Positions 32,930 through 42,184 of a stretch of 64,000 nucleotides of DNA are shown here, piece by piece. The stretch is from Dehalococcoidia bacterium (GTDB lineage: Bacteria; Chloroflexota; Dehalococcoidia; UBA2979): assembly GCA_023228825.1 (NCBI GenBank), contig JALOAL010000004.1:1-64000 (forward strand). Reading direction: 5' to 3'. The first letter of the stretch is position 1. The number at the start of each line of letters is the position of its first letter. The notes below the pieces were generated by a model. That model had not been told where the DNA came from. It saw only the letters and a list, made by a program, of their open reading frames with translations, and made no database searches. The position numbers were made by a program, and so were the translations under genes.

Positions 32930-34012
32930 ATGAACCCGCCTCACTGGCCGCACCCCTCGCAAGAGGTCGCCTACTTCCGCGACTCCAACGGCACCTGCTT
33001 CGCTGCCGAGATCGTGCGCGCTCCACGCTGGGCCGCGCACCTGCTCCTGCCTCCGGACGAGGTGGTGGCGGACATCCGCATCGCCTTCCTCGACCAACCG
33101 GCCTTGCCGGCGGGCTCCGAGCAGCCGCTGTGGCTGGCGGTGCTGGCCACAGCGGACGAGTTGGAGCCGGCGCTGGTGGTGCAGGCGGCGCTGGAGGCGT
33201 GGGCCGCTGCACCCGCCTATCGAGGCCCCGGCCCCGCGCCGGAGGAGTACGTGACTGCCGGCTTCCAGGCGCTCTGCCCGCCTCACCCTGCGTGCACGCC
33301 CGGCCCGGCGTCGCGCGAGTCGCTGGGGCGCTTCCTGCGCGAACGGCCGGGTCGCCTCGGCGCGCTCTGTGAACTCGGGCGTGACGGGTTCAACCGCGCG
33401 GTGCGCATGGACTGGCGTGCCCCGGAGGACTTCGCGGAGGACATCCTGCGCGAGCGCATCGGCGACGAGGGGGGCGGGCCGGTGCTGGACCTGCTGGCGT
33501 CCCTCCACGCCGCGGAGATCGCGCCGGAGTCCTCTGAGTTCCGGGCCATGGCCTACGAGCGCGCGGGCCTGCTGGAGCGGCTGCGCCCGCTGCGGTTCTT
33601 CACGGACGCGAGCGACTTTGACCGCGCTGTGGAGGCCGCCCGGGACTGGTGTGAGCGCTACGCCCGCGCATACGCCGCCCACTACCGCGAGGTGGTGGAG
33701 GCGGCTCAGCGGGTGCTGGAGGAGGCGCGCCCGGCCGTGGACGCCGCGGCGGAGTTGGACGTCCTGAACCGGGAGGGGCGTCCCGTGGGCGAGGAGGCGT
33801 CGTATCGCCTGCGCCGGGCGGTGGCGGCCCTGTGGCTCCTGCCCCCGGAAGTGGACGAGCGGCACGCCGTCACGGGTGACGTGGCGCTGGGCCGGACGCC
33901 GGAGGCGCTGGGCGAGGCCCACCTCGCGGCTGCGGCGGTGCTGGCCGCGCTGGAGGTGCAGCACTTCCGAGGCGCCGCTCGCGCCGCACGCGCCACGGAC
34001 CGGCGGGCGTGA
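32930..34012 (+). CDS. Hypothetical protein, 360 residues
   Basis: A soluble protein rich in Ala, Glu and Arg, predicted mostly helical, with no signal peptide or membrane segment. A mid-region with several Cys (ALCPPHPACTPG, residues ~113-125) and helix-rich stretches (DFDRAVEAARDWCERYARAYAAHYREVVEAAQ in parts) are the only landmarks. No family recognised. No ribosome site precedes the ATG. Codon use is normal for the window, supporting a real gene. Its stop codon is duplicated by a 13-bp tandem repeat. Confidence 0.75.
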   Translation: MNPPHWPHPSQEVAYFRDSNGTCFAAEIVRAPRWAAHLLLPPDEVVADIRIAFLDQPALPAGSEQPLWLAVLATADELEPALVVQAALEAWAAAPAYRGPGPAPEEYVTAGFQALCPPHPACTPGPASRESLGRFLRERPGRLGALCELGRDGFNRAVRMDWRAPEDFAEDILRERIGDEGGGPVLDLLASLHAAEIAPESSEFRAMAYERAGLLERLRPLRFFTDASDFDRAVEAARDWCERYARAYAAHYREVVEAAQRVLEEARPAVDAAAELDVLNREGRPVGEEASYRLRRAVAALWLLPPEVDERHAVTGDVALGRTPEALGEAHLAAAAVLAALEVQHFRGAARAARATDRRA

Positions 34013-34040
34013 CTTGAGGGCGTGACTTGAGGGCGTGACT
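34007..34040. repeat. 13-bp tandem repeats spanning a stop codon
   Basis: GCGTGACTTGAGG occurs at 34007-34019 and 34020-34032, then GCGTGACT at 34033-34040. The first copy holds the TGA stop (34010-34012) of the 360-residue gene, and every copy repeats the TGA. Confidence 0.9.
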
Positions 34041-34112
34041 GGGAGATAGCCCTCAACCGCTTTGCGGGCGACGATGGACGTTCCCCCAGTTTCTCTGTTG
34101 CGAGAAGGTCCC

Positions 34113-34643
34113 GTGAACGATCTCTATTGCCTCCCCGCAGGCAACGACCCTCCTTTCCGGCTGAACGCGATCGTGGAGATTGCCCGTGGCGGGCAGTCCA
34201 AGTACGAGTACGACCACGACACGGGCCTCTTCCGGCTGGACCGCGTGCTCTACTCCTCAGTGCACTACCCCGGCCACTACGGCTTCATCCCCGGCACCAA
34301 GGCCGGCGACGGCGATCCGGTGGACGTGCTGGTGCACGGTGCGTTCGAGTCCTTCACGGGCGCCCTGGTGGACGTGCGTCCCGTGGGCATGCTGCGCATG
34401 CGCGACGAGAAGGGCGACGACGAGAAAGTGCTGTGCGTACCCGTCGCTGACCCTCGCTACCGCGAGTTCACGGAGATCGGCCACGTGGCGTCCCACTTTC
34501 TGCGGGAGGTGGAGCACTTCTTCCGGATCTACAAGGACCTGGAGGGTGCGCAGGTCACCACGCTGGGCTGGGAGCCTCGAGGCGTGGCGGAGCAGTACGT
34601 CATGGACTCGCTCTACTCCTGGGAAGGCCACGTGCACTCGTAG
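34113..34643 (+). CDS. ppa: Inorganic pyrophosphatase
   Basis: A 176-residue family I soluble pyrophosphatase, hydrolysing PPi to drive biosynthesis. Recognisable blocks are IVEIARGGQSKYEYD, HYPGHYGFIPGT, the DGDPVDVLV metal-binding signature and FRIYKDLEG. The Lys expected in the usual IEIPKGS is Arg here (EIARGG). The GTG at 34113 is chosen because GAGAAGG lies 4-5 bases before it and the length then matches the family; upstream in-frame ATGs lack sites. Confidence 0.93.
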   Translation: MNDLYCLPAGNDPPFRLNAIVEIARGGQSKYEYDHDTGLFRLDRVLYSSVHYPGHYGFIPGTKAGDGDPVDVLVHGAFESFTGALVDVRPVGMLRMRDEKGDDEKVLCVPVADPRYREFTEIGHVASHFLREVEHFFRIYKDLEGAQVTTLGWEPRGVAEQYVMDSLYSWEGHVHS

Positions 34644-34659
34644 CGACCAGGCGGTGGCC

Positions 34660-35880
34660 CTAGCCGGTGGGCTGCGTCTCCGCCGTCGCATCGTCGCTGG
34701 GCTGGGGCGTGTGATGGCCCTCGGACGTGCTGACGCTGCGCATCATCCACATGACCAGCACGCCGCCGGCCAGCATGGTGAGCGCGCCGAAGTAGAAGGG
34801 CGCGCTCAGACCAAAGACGCCCACGAGCGCGCCTCCGGCCACCGCGCCAAAGACGATGCCGACGCCGTTGCCCGCCGAGCCGAGGCCGATCACGGTGCCC
34901 ATGCCAGCGCGCCGTCCGGCCACGACCTGCATCGCGGAGATCGAGACCATCGCGACGGCCTGCGCCACGCCCAGCAGCAGCATCAACCCCACGATCACGT
35001 CGTACCGGGAGGCCGCGCCCAGGGCCGCGAGGGCGACGGCGGAGGCGATGAGCCCGCCGGCCACCATCACGCGCCGGTCCAGGCGGTCCGCCAACGGCCC
35101 GAAGATGGGCTGCGCCACGCCGCTCGCCAGGCTCTCCGCCGCGAACGCCAGGCCAATGGGCAGCGCGCTTACACCCAGGTCGTCCAGACGTACGCTGAGG
35201 AAGGAGTAGACGGCGCCGAAGGTGAGCGAGGTGAGCCCCATCAGCGCCGTCAGGGTCATCACCAGACGGTCGCGCAGCGCCTGGCCGAACGACCAGGAGG
35301 GCGCCACGCCTCGGGCGATGCGCTCCGCGTGGGACTGTCCGGGGAGCAGCGTCCAGACGATGGCGGCGGAGGAACCCATCAGCGCCGCCATGCCGACAAA
35401 GACGGCGTCAAAGCCGAAGGCCTCGCGCAGGGCGCCCGAGAAGATGGGGCCCAGGCCGAAGCCCATGATGTCCGCCACGGCGAACACGCCAAACCAGCGG
35501 CCCTCGTGGCCCGGGGGCACCAGGTCGCCGATGTAGGCGCGGGACACGGAGAAGATGAGGCTGGTGCCGGAGCCGCTCAGGGCTCGGAAGGCGAGCACCT
35601 GGAGGAAGGTGTCCGCCGTCAGGTAGCCCAGCGCGGCCACGAAGTAGATGAGCAGGCCCAGGATGATGAACGGCTTGCGGCCGTAGCGGTCAGACCACCG
35701 CCCCGCGAACGGGCCGAAGATGGTCTGCGTCACGGCGAACACCGAGAATGTGAGGCCGATCCAGATCCCCGTGGCGCCCAGGTCCTCCGCGTACACGGGC
35801 AGGATGGGGCTCACCATGGAGATGCCCATGGTGGCGACCATCACGGAGGCAAAGAGCACTACGAACGGCCGAGACCACAA
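34660..35880 (-). CDS. MFS transporter (drug-exporter type)
   Basis: A 406-residue transporter with 12 predicted helices. The loop 2-3 motif A is FAGRWSDRYGRKP, and helix 5 has GFGLGPIFSG, resembling DHA1 drug:proton antiporters. A TTG start (35880) with GAAAGG upstream is used; an ATG a few bases before is out of frame. A TATACG box at 35913-35918 may be its promoter. It ends 16 bases from the convergent pyrophosphatase gene. Substrate unknown. Confidence 0.88.
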   Translation of the reverse strand: MWSRPFVVLFASVMVATMGISMVSPILPVYAEDLGATGIWIGLTFSVFAVTQTIFGPFAGRWSDRYGRKPFIILGLLIYFVAALGYLTADTFLQVLAFRALSGSGTSLIFSVSRAYIGDLVPPGHEGRWFGVFAVADIMGFGLGPIFSGALREAFGFDAVFVGMAALMGSSAAIVWTLLPGQSHAERIARGVAPSWSFGQALRDRLVMTLTALMGLTSLTFGAVYSFLSVRLDDLGVSALPIGLAFAAESLASGVAQPIFGPLADRLDRRVMVAGGLIASAVALAALGAASRYDVIVGLMLLLGVAQAVAMVSISAMQVVAGRRAGMGTVIGLGSAGNGVGIVFGAVAGGALVGVFGLSAPFYFGALTMLAGGVLVMWMMRSVSTSEGHHTPQPSDDATAETQPTG

Positions 35881-36155
35881 GGTGCATGCCTTTCACCCGG
35901 GAAAATTCCGTGCGTATAGGGTCGCCCCTTCTGACGCGAGGGGCGAGCCTTCAGAGGAGCGCGCCAGCATCTCTGCGCGGCCGCCGCCGCAGCATTTCAG
36001 CGGGCGATTCTCCGTTACATACAGAGTGCGTGAAGGTTAACGGCCCTCTAACATGATGCCGCCTGCGGGCCGATCACGGTCTCACGGGCGCACACGCACG
36101 CTGTGGAAAGACTGCGGAACCACTGTGTAGGTTGGCGAACCACATTGGAGGAACA

Positions 36156-37868
36156 ATGCGGATTTTCTCGTGGCGTGCGCTATTTCCGTTGCTGCTCATG
36201 GTCGCGATGGTTGCGGCCCTGGCCTGCGGAAGTGACGACGACGGGGGGAGCGGCGGCGGGGATGGCTCGCCGGAGGACGCTGAGCAGGTCCTGAACGTGA
36301 ACCTGGGCGCAGAGCCGGGGAGCCTGGACCCCCAGCGGGCAACGGACTCCGTGTCCATCTCCGTCCTGAAGAACCTGTACTCCGGCCTGCTGCGCTTCAA
36401 CTCCGAACTGGAGGTCCAGGCGGACCTGGCCAGGGAAGTGCCCACCGTAGAGAACGGCGGCATCTCCGAGGATGGCCTGACGTACACCTTTGAACTCAGG
36501 GACGGCCTGAAGTGGAGCGACGGCGAGCCGCTGGTCGCGCAGGCGTTCGTGGATGCGGTCAAGCACCTGTTCGAACCCGGTAGCGAGAACTACTACGTGG
36601 ACTTCTACCGCGTGATCGCAGCCACCGGCCCGGACGGTGATGCGAACGTGGCCGTGGAGAAGGCGCTGGCAGAGGGTGCGGATGCTGACACGCTGGCCGC
36701 GCTGGAGCAGGCCGTCTCTGACGGCGTGCAGGTGGAGGCCCCGGACGACAAGACGGTGGTGGTCCACCTCAACCGGCCGAGTCCGGTCTTCAACCTGCTC
36801 ACGGCCATGTGGCCCATGTACCCCATCCGCCAGGACCTGCTGGACGCCCACGGGGATCGGTGGACGGAGGCGGGCAACCTCGTCTCCAACGGCCCGTTCT
36901 CGCTGTCACGCTGGAACCACGCGGAGGACCTCCAACTCGTGCGGAACGAGCACTGGCACGGTGAAGGCGTCCACCTGGACGTGGTCAACATGGACATGAT
37001 CGAGGACACCGCCGTGGCGTTCCTCGCGTACCAGAACGACGAACTCGACATGATCACGCTCGGCCCGGCCGAACTGATCCAGGTGCGCGGGACGGAGCGG
37101 GAGGACGAGTTCATCTCGTACGTGCAGTTGAGCACGCTGGGCATCTACTTCAACCTGGCTGACCCGGTCATGGCCAGCACGGAGGCGCGCCAGGCGCTGG
37201 CCGGTTCCATTGACCGCCATGAGTACGCGGAGGTGGTCCGCGAGGCCGCCGTCCTGCCAGCGTTCGGCTGGATCCCCTCGGGCATGCCCGGCCATGATGC
37301 GGAAGTGGGCCTCCAGTTCGACAACGACATCGAGGCCTCCCAGGACCTGCTGGCGAAGTCCGGCCACGAGGGGGCGGAGATCGTCATCCTCTCCGCGCAG
37401 AGCAGCACCTCCGTGCTGACGGCGGAGTGGCTCAAGCAGCAGTGGGAGCAGAACCTGGGCGTGAAGGTCAGCATCAACGTCCTGGAGACCGCCACGTACT
37501 TCTCGGAGCGCAACGCGGGCAACTGGCAGATCGTGATCGGCGGCTGGGGCGCTGACTACCCCGACCCGCAGAACTGGATGCCGCTGTTCCGCAGTGGCGC
37601 CGGCCTGAACGCCGGCAACTTCACCAACGCCGAGTACGACCGCCTGCTGGACGAGGCGGACGCGGAGACCGACAACGACCGGCGTATCGAGATCTACCGG
37701 GAGGCCCAGGAGATCCTGATCGACGAAGCCGGCTTCTCGCCCATGTACTACGGACGCCGCAACGCGCTGGTGAAGCCGTGGGTGAAGGACCTGGTCACCA
37801 CCTCCAAGGAGGGCCAGGTCCCGGGCGACTCGTTCTTCAGCACCATCTTCATCTCGGGCCGCGAGTAG
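36156..37868 (+). CDS. Peptide/dipeptide ABC transporter substrate-binding lipoprotein
   Basis: A 570-residue SBP_bac_5 protein. The signal peptide ends in the lipobox ALAC (Cys24), followed by an acidic Gly-rich linker. Family blocks are LGAEPGSLDPQRATDSVS, GLTYTFELRDGLKWSDGEPL, LVSNGPFSLSRWNHAEDL and WGADYPDPQNW. It should capture oligopeptides outside the membrane and pass them to the two permeases downstream. GGAGGAACA precedes the ATG at 36156. No ATPase genes are present in the cluster. Confidence 0.92.
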   Translation: MRIFSWRALFPLLLMVAMVAALACGSDDDGGSGGGDGSPEDAEQVLNVNLGAEPGSLDPQRATDSVSISVLKNLYSGLLRFNSELEVQADLAREVPTVENGGISEDGLTYTFELRDGLKWSDGEPLVAQAFVDAVKHLFEPGSENYYVDFYRVIAATGPDGDANVAVEKALAEGADADTLAALEQAVSDGVQVEAPDDKTVVVHLNRPSPVFNLLTAMWPMYPIRQDLLDAHGDRWTEAGNLVSNGPFSLSRWNHAEDLQLVRNEHWHGEGVHLDVVNMDMIEDTAVAFLAYQNDELDMITLGPAELIQVRGTEREDEFISYVQLSTLGIYFNLADPVMASTEARQALAGSIDRHEYAEVVREAAVLPAFGWIPSGMPGHDAEVGLQFDNDIEASQDLLAKSGHEGAEIVILSAQSSTSVLTAEWLKQQWEQNLGVKVSINVLETATYFSERNAGNWQIVIGGWGADYPDPQNWMPLFRSGAGLNAGNFTNAEYDRLLDEADAETDNDRRIEIYREAQEILIDEAGFSPMYYGRRNALVKPWVKDLVTTSKEGQVPGDSFFSTIFISGRE

Positions 37869-38003
37869 CGCCGAGGGGGAACGATTCGTCCATGATGGCG
37901 GGGCGCCGGGCAACCGGCGCCCCACCATCGACTGACCCGAGGGGCCGCGCCTCGGGACGAGGCGGACCTCGACACGGGGTAGACGCCCCGGACGGAACGG
38001 CCG

Positions 38004-38951
38004 ATGACCACGTACCTGATCCGGCGCGTGCTGTGGACAGTGGTGACGCTGTTCTTCATCAGCCTGATCACCTTCGTCCTCATGCACACCGTGCCGGGCG
38101 GCCCGTTCGAGGTGCGCGCCGGCGATCGAGGCGCCTCGGAGTCGTTCATCCGCGCGGCGGAGTCCTACTACGGCCTGAACGACCCGATCCCGGAGCAGTT
38201 CGTCCGCATGCTGGGCAACCTGCTCCAGGGCGACCTGGGGCTGTCCTTCTCCCAGCGCGGGCAGAGGGTCACGGACCTGATGTTGGACAAGATCAAGCCG
38301 TCGTTCATCCTGGGCGCCATGTCCTTCGCGATGGTGGTGGGGTTGGGCGTGCCACTGGGGATCCTCGCGGCGGTGCGGCGCAACACGGTGTGGGACTACA
38401 GCGCGCTGGGCCTCACCACGCTGCTCGCGGCCATCCCGCACTTCGTGCTGGCGTTCATCATGCTGCTCGTCTTCGCCGTGGGCCTGGGCGTGGTGGACGT
38501 GCGGCTGGGGAAGGGCTTCGGCGACTCGCTGGCGTCGTTGCCCAACGGCATCCTGCCGGCGGTGGCACTGGGGGCGCCCTCCATGGCGCTGCTCTCGCGC
38601 ATCACGCGCGGCGCCATGGTGGAGATCCTGGACCAGGACTACATGAGGACGGCGCGTGCCAAGGGGCTTAGTTCCTCCGCCATCTACATCCGGCACGGAC
38701 TGCGGAACGCCATGATCCCTGTGCTCACGCTGCTGGGCCCGATCTTCGCGGGCCTGATCACCGGCTCCATCATCATCGAGTCGATCTTCGGCCTGCCGGG
38801 CATTGGCGCGGCATTCGTGACCTCTATCCACCAGCGTGACTACGGCATGATCATGGGCACCACGCTGTTCTACGCGGTCATCATCATGACCGTGAACCTG
38901 ATCGTGGATCTGATCTACCCGCTGGTGGACCCCCGCGTGAGGGTGACGTAG
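38004..38951 (+). CDS. Peptide ABC transporter permease (DppB/OppB type)
   Basis: A 315-residue inner-membrane permease with about six helices, starting TTYLIRRVLWTVVTLFFISLITFVL. The EAA-loop region contacting the ATPase is YMRTARAKGLSSSAIYIRHGLRNAMIPVLT (residues ~213-242). The gene lies 135 bases after the binding protein. Its stop overlaps the next start by one base (TAGTG). Confidence 0.92.
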   Translation: MTTYLIRRVLWTVVTLFFISLITFVLMHTVPGGPFEVRAGDRGASESFIRAAESYYGLNDPIPEQFVRMLGNLLQGDLGLSFSQRGQRVTDLMLDKIKPSFILGAMSFAMVVGLGVPLGILAAVRRNTVWDYSALGLTTLLAAIPHFVLAFIMLLVFAVGLGVVDVRLGKGFGDSLASLPNGILPAVALGAPSMALLSRITRGAMVEILDQDYMRTARAKGLSSSAIYIRHGLRNAMIPVLTLLGPIFAGLITGSIIIESIFGLPGIGAAFVTSIHQRDYGMIMGTTLFYAVIIMTVNLIVDLIYPLVDPRVRVT

Positions 38952-39922
38952 TGGCCGCCACGGACGCCCCCGCCCTCCGCTCCGCGAGGGGTGGCTACCC
39001 TGGCTTCTGGGGCATGGCGTGGAGGCGGATGCGACGCAACCGGCCGGCCACCGTCGCCGGCGCCATCATCGTGGCGTTCGTCCTGTTCGCCATCCTGGCT
39101 GACGTGATCGCGCCACATGACCCGTACCAGCAGTTCTTCAAGCGCGGCGAGGCCGCCGTGGATTCGCTGGGACGCATCTCCAACGGCAAGTTCGAGGCGC
39201 CCTCCCTGGACCACCTGTTCGGGACGGACGAACTGGCGCGAGACATCTTCAGCCGCACGCTGATCGGCCTGCGCATCTCCCTGGGGGCGGCGTTCTTCGC
39301 CATCGTGGTGGTGACCACCATCGGCGTGACGCTGGGCCTGGTGTCCGCGGCCGGGCCGCGCTGGCTGGACGACCTGGTGATGCGAGGCACGGACATCGCC
39401 TACGCGTTCCCGGACCTGCTGTTCATCATCCTGCTGCGCGCCGCCTTCGGGGACTCGCTGTTTGGGATGCGCTCCATCGCCGGCGTCGACACCGGCCTGC
39501 TGCTGCTTTTCCTCGCCATCTCGCTCACGGCCTGGCCCACGGTGGCGCGCCTGGTCCGAGGACAGGTGCTGTCCCTGCGGGAGACGGAGTTCTCCACCGC
39601 GGCGCAGGCGCTGGGGGCTTCGCGGTCGCGCATCGCGGTGCGGCACTGGCTGCCCAACGCGGCGGGGCCGGTGATCGTGGAGGCCACGTTCCTGGTGCCG
39701 CGCGCGATCTTTGCGGAGGCCGCGCTGTCGTTCATCGGCCTCGGACCGCCGCCGCCCACGCCCAGCCTGGGGCTGCTGATCTCCTCGCACTACTCGTTCG
39801 TGACGGTGCAGTGGACGGCGCTGGCGTTCCCGGTGGCGGTGCTCAGCGTGCTGTTCGTGGTCTTCCAGTTCTTCGGCGACGGCCTGCGGGACGCCCTGGA
39901 CCCCCGGAGTTCACGGGCCTAG
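38951..39922 (+). CDS. Peptide ABC transporter permease (DppC/OppC type)
   Basis: A 323-residue permease partner of the preceding gene. It has the N-terminal MRRNRPATVAGAIIVAFVLFAIL segment typical of DppC, the HLFGTDELARDIFSR motif and the EAA loop (STAAQALGASRSRIAVRHWLPN). GTG start at 38951 within the previous stop. The operon ends here without OppD/OppF ATPases, so ATP hydrolysis must come from subunits encoded elsewhere. Confidence 0.92.
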   Translation: MAATDAPALRSARGGYPGFWGMAWRRMRRNRPATVAGAIIVAFVLFAILADVIAPHDPYQQFFKRGEAAVDSLGRISNGKFEAPSLDHLFGTDELARDIFSRTLIGLRISLGAAFFAIVVVTTIGVTLGLVSAAGPRWLDDLVMRGTDIAYAFPDLLFIILLRAAFGDSLFGMRSIAGVDTGLLLLFLAISLTAWPTVARLVRGQVLSLRETEFSTAAQALGASRSRIAVRHWLPNAAGPVIVEATFLVPRAIFAEAALSFIGLGPPPPTPSLGLLISSHYSFVTVQWTALAFPVAVLSVLFVVFQFFGDGLRDALDPRSSRA

Positions 39923-39938
39923 GACGGGCGAGTCACGC

Positions 39939-39966
39939 CCTCACCCGGCAGCCCTCACCCGGCAGC
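39939..39966. repeat. 14-bp duplication spanning the MFS stop codon
   Basis: CCTCACCCGGCAGC occurs at 39939-39952 and 39953-39966. On the minus strand the second unit holds the TGA stop of the MFS gene (39955-39957) and the first unit repeats it downstream. Confidence 0.85.
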
Positions 39967-41463
39967 GTGGTCGCGTGCCTCGCGCGTGTCGCGCTGCTCG
40001 TGCGCCTTGCTCGGCGGGTGCACGGCGAGGGCGGGCGCCGTTGTGGTGCGGCCGGAGAGGCGGTCCGCCTCCTCGCGGGTGATCTTGCCCTGGGCGACCA
40101 GCACCGCGGCCTGCGCCGGCGACATCTCCGCGCGCTGCAGGTTGTCCAGCCGCAGCCCTCGCAACTGCCCGCTCAGGCCGAAGATCAGGCCCACGGTGGC
40201 CAGCCCCACAGCCTGGGCGCCGATGATCGCCGCGGGGGCGCCCCAGGCGTCTGCGGCCAGTGTGACCGGCACCACGCCCAGCGGCATGGTGCCGAACGAC
40301 ATCATCATCACGGACATCACGCGGCCTCGATACTCGTCCGGGACGCGGGCCTGGATGACGGTGTTGTTGGTGACCTGGAAGAGCATGGCGCCCACGTTGC
40401 CCAGCACCAGCAGCAGCACCGCCATCACGAACGCGGGGCTCACGGACAGCCAGAGGGAGGTGGACGCGAAGCCGGCGAAGCAGACCGTCATCACGGCGGA
40501 GCCGGTCATCATCAGCCGGCCCTTGTGCGGGTAGTTGCCGATGTTGGCGGAGAAGACCGCGCCGATCAGGCCGCCCACGCCCGTGGCGGACATCATCAGC
40601 CCCAGCGCTACCGCGCTGTCCGAGAAGATGCCGCCGTACACCTTCTCCGCGAACACCGGCAGGATCTGCTGGACCGGGAACGCGAACAGCGGCATCACCA
40701 GCGCGGCGGTGATCAGCAGGCGGAAGAGCGGGTTGCGGCCGATGAACTGGAAGCCGCCCACCAGGTCCTCCACAAAGCGCTTCGGCTCCGTGTTCTCCGT
40801 GGAGACCATGCCGTGGGACGGCAGCGGGACGATGGAGAGGATGCCGACCGCAAAGAGGCCCACCGTGATCAGGTAGACGCCGCCCACGCCCAGCGGCGCG
40901 ATCAGCAGGCCGCCCAGGGCGGGGCCGATGATGCGCGTGAGGTTCATGCCGCCCATCTGCAGAGAGATGGCGTTCATCATCATCTGCTGCGGCACCAGTT
41001 GCGGGATGATCGCCTGCCGCGCCGGCATCACCATGGCCATGATCGTGCCGGTCAACACGGCGGCGGCCACGAGGTGCCAGAACTGGATGAGGCCGCTCAG
41101 GATCAGCAGCGCTATCACCAGGTTCACCGCGCCGGAGCCGGTCTGGGTGACCATCAACAGGTGCTTCTTGTTCACCCGGTCGCTCACCACGCCGGCCACG
41201 GGCGCGACCAGCATCATGGGGATGGCGAAGGCCACGCTCACCAGGCCGAGCGCCGCGGCGGAGTCCGTGAGGTCGAAGGCCAGGTAGCCCCGCGCGATGA
41301 TGTTCATCTGCATTGCGAGGAAGAACGCGCTGTTGCCGGCGAAGTACCAGGCGAAGTCGCGCTCGCTCAGGGCCTCGAACGTACGAGTCCAGAAACTCAC
41401 GCCCTGGCTCTGTGGGCGTGGGGAGCGGGGAGGTCCACCGGGGCTGGTGCCGGCCTGTGTCAT
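39955..41463 (-). CDS. MFS transporter (EntS-like, PF05977 type)
   Basis: A 502-residue transporter with 12 helices, starting FWTRTFEALSERDFAWYFAGNSAFFLAMQMN, as in the enterobactin-exporter branch. Motif A-like VAGVVSDRVNKKHLL is in the first half. A soluble C-terminal tail of ~80 residues (NLQRAEMSPAQAAVLVAQGK...) is extra. It lies 131 bases downstream of a MarR gene on the same strand, a common regulator-exporter pairing. GGAAGG lies ~12 bases before the ATG. Confidence 0.88.
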   Translation of the reverse strand: MTQAGTSPGGPPRSPRPQSQGVSFWTRTFEALSERDFAWYFAGNSAFFLAMQMNIIARGYLAFDLTDSAAALGLVSVAFAIPMMLVAPVAGVVSDRVNKKHLLMVTQTGSGAVNLVIALLILSGLIQFWHLVAAAVLTGTIMAMVMPARQAIIPQLVPQQMMMNAISLQMGGMNLTRIIGPALGGLLIAPLGVGGVYLITVGLFAVGILSIVPLPSHGMVSTENTEPKRFVEDLVGGFQFIGRNPLFRLLITAALVMPLFAFPVQQILPVFAEKVYGGIFSDSAVALGLMMSATGVGGLIGAVFSANIGNYPHKGRLMMTGSAVMTVCFAGFASTSLWLSVSPAFVMAVLLLVLGNVGAMLFQVTNNTVIQARVPDEYRGRVMSVMMMSFGTMPLGVVPVTLAADAWGAPAAIIGAQAVGLATVGLIFGLSGQLRGLRLDNLQRAEMSPAQAAVLVAQGKITREEADRLSGRTTTAPALAVHPPSKAHEQRDTREARDHAAG

Positions 41464-41594
41464 GCGGGTGCGCCTTCCCGGACGCCGTCACTCCCTCGGT
41501 AGAGGTGAGCGCGCACCCTCCACCTTACGCGATGGTTGGAGTGCGTGGGGCCGGAAATTCTCGGCGTCCGAGGGGCAGGGGCAGCGGTGCGGCG

Positions 41595-42080
41595 TCAGTC
41601 TTCGGAGGTCGTCGCGGTCACGTCCATGGCGCGGACCAGCGCGCGCAGGCCGGTCTCCAGCGCCTCCAGTTCGTCCGCCTGTAGGTCGTCCAGCGCCTGC
41701 TGCAGGCGCTCGCCATGCGCGGCCGCGATCGCCCGCACGAGGCGCTTGCCGTCTTCCGTGAGCAGCACGATCGTGGCGCGCCCGTCCTCTGGGTCCGGCT
41801 CGCGGCGCACCAGGTTGCGCTCGGCCAGGCGGTCCACCACGGAGGTGACGTTGGGCGGCGCCATGCGTGCGCGCTCGGCGATGAAGCCGGGGCGCGCGCC
41901 CCCTCGACGCGAGGCGCAGAAGAGGACGCGCATCTGGGGGATGGTGAGGCCGCTGTCGAACAGCGGGTGGCGGTCGTCCAGTTCGAGTTCGCCCTTGCGG
42001 AGGAGCAGGCGCATGATGGCGCGCACCTTCGCCTCCCGCAGTTCGGGCGCGTCCCGCGTGTCAGAATCTGTTGGGATCAT
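41595..42080 (-). CDS. MarR-family transcriptional regulator
   Basis: A 161-residue winged-helix regulator. The recognition helix region is MAPPNVTSVVDRLAERNLVRREPDPEDGR, followed by the wing ATIVLLTEDG; the N-terminal ~25 residues and the C-terminal helices form the dimer interface. It probably represses the downstream MFS exporter and its own promoter. The ATG at 42080 has TAGATT exactly at -12 to -7 and no ribosome site, so the message is likely leaderless. Confidence 0.9.
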   Translation of the reverse strand: MIPTDSDTRDAPELREAKVRAIMRLLLRKGELELDDRHPLFDSGLTIPQMRVLFCASRRGGARPGFIAERARMAPPNVTSVVDRLAERNLVRREPDPEDGRATIVLLTEDGKRLVRAIAAAHGERLQQALDDLQADELEALETGLRALVRAMDVTATTSED

Positions 42081-42086
42081 GTGTGT

Positions 42087-42092
42087 AATCTA
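42087..42092 (-). promoter_or_regulatory. -10 box (TAGATT) for leaderless marR
   Basis: TAGATT on the minus strand ends 6 bases before the ATG at 42080. Confidence 0.5.
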
Positions 42093-42118
42093 CCGTGCGC
42101 AGGCCGTTCGTTTCATTA

Positions 42119-42130
42119 TGATGCGCATCA
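42119..42130. promoter_or_regulatory. Palindrome, candidate MarR operator
   Basis: TGATGCGCATCA is a perfect 12-base palindrome in the 104-base gap between marR and the divergent 99-residue gene, 27 bases upstream of the marR -10 box. Its place suits a regulator-binding site, though binding is inference. Confidence 0.45.
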
Positions 42131-42184
42131 GGATAGGCGGCCCCACTGGCCGCCACCGGTTGCATGCGAGATGCGGGGGAACCA

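Noticed and set aside
34180..35919. 579-codon plus-strand frame across pyrophosphatase and MFS
   Set aside because: Runs out of frame through pyrophosphatase and antisense to the MFS transporter; His/Gln-rich shadow composition.
36906..38831. 641-codon minus-strand frame
   Set aside because: Antisense of the peptide-binding protein and permease genes, with the same low-complexity composition.
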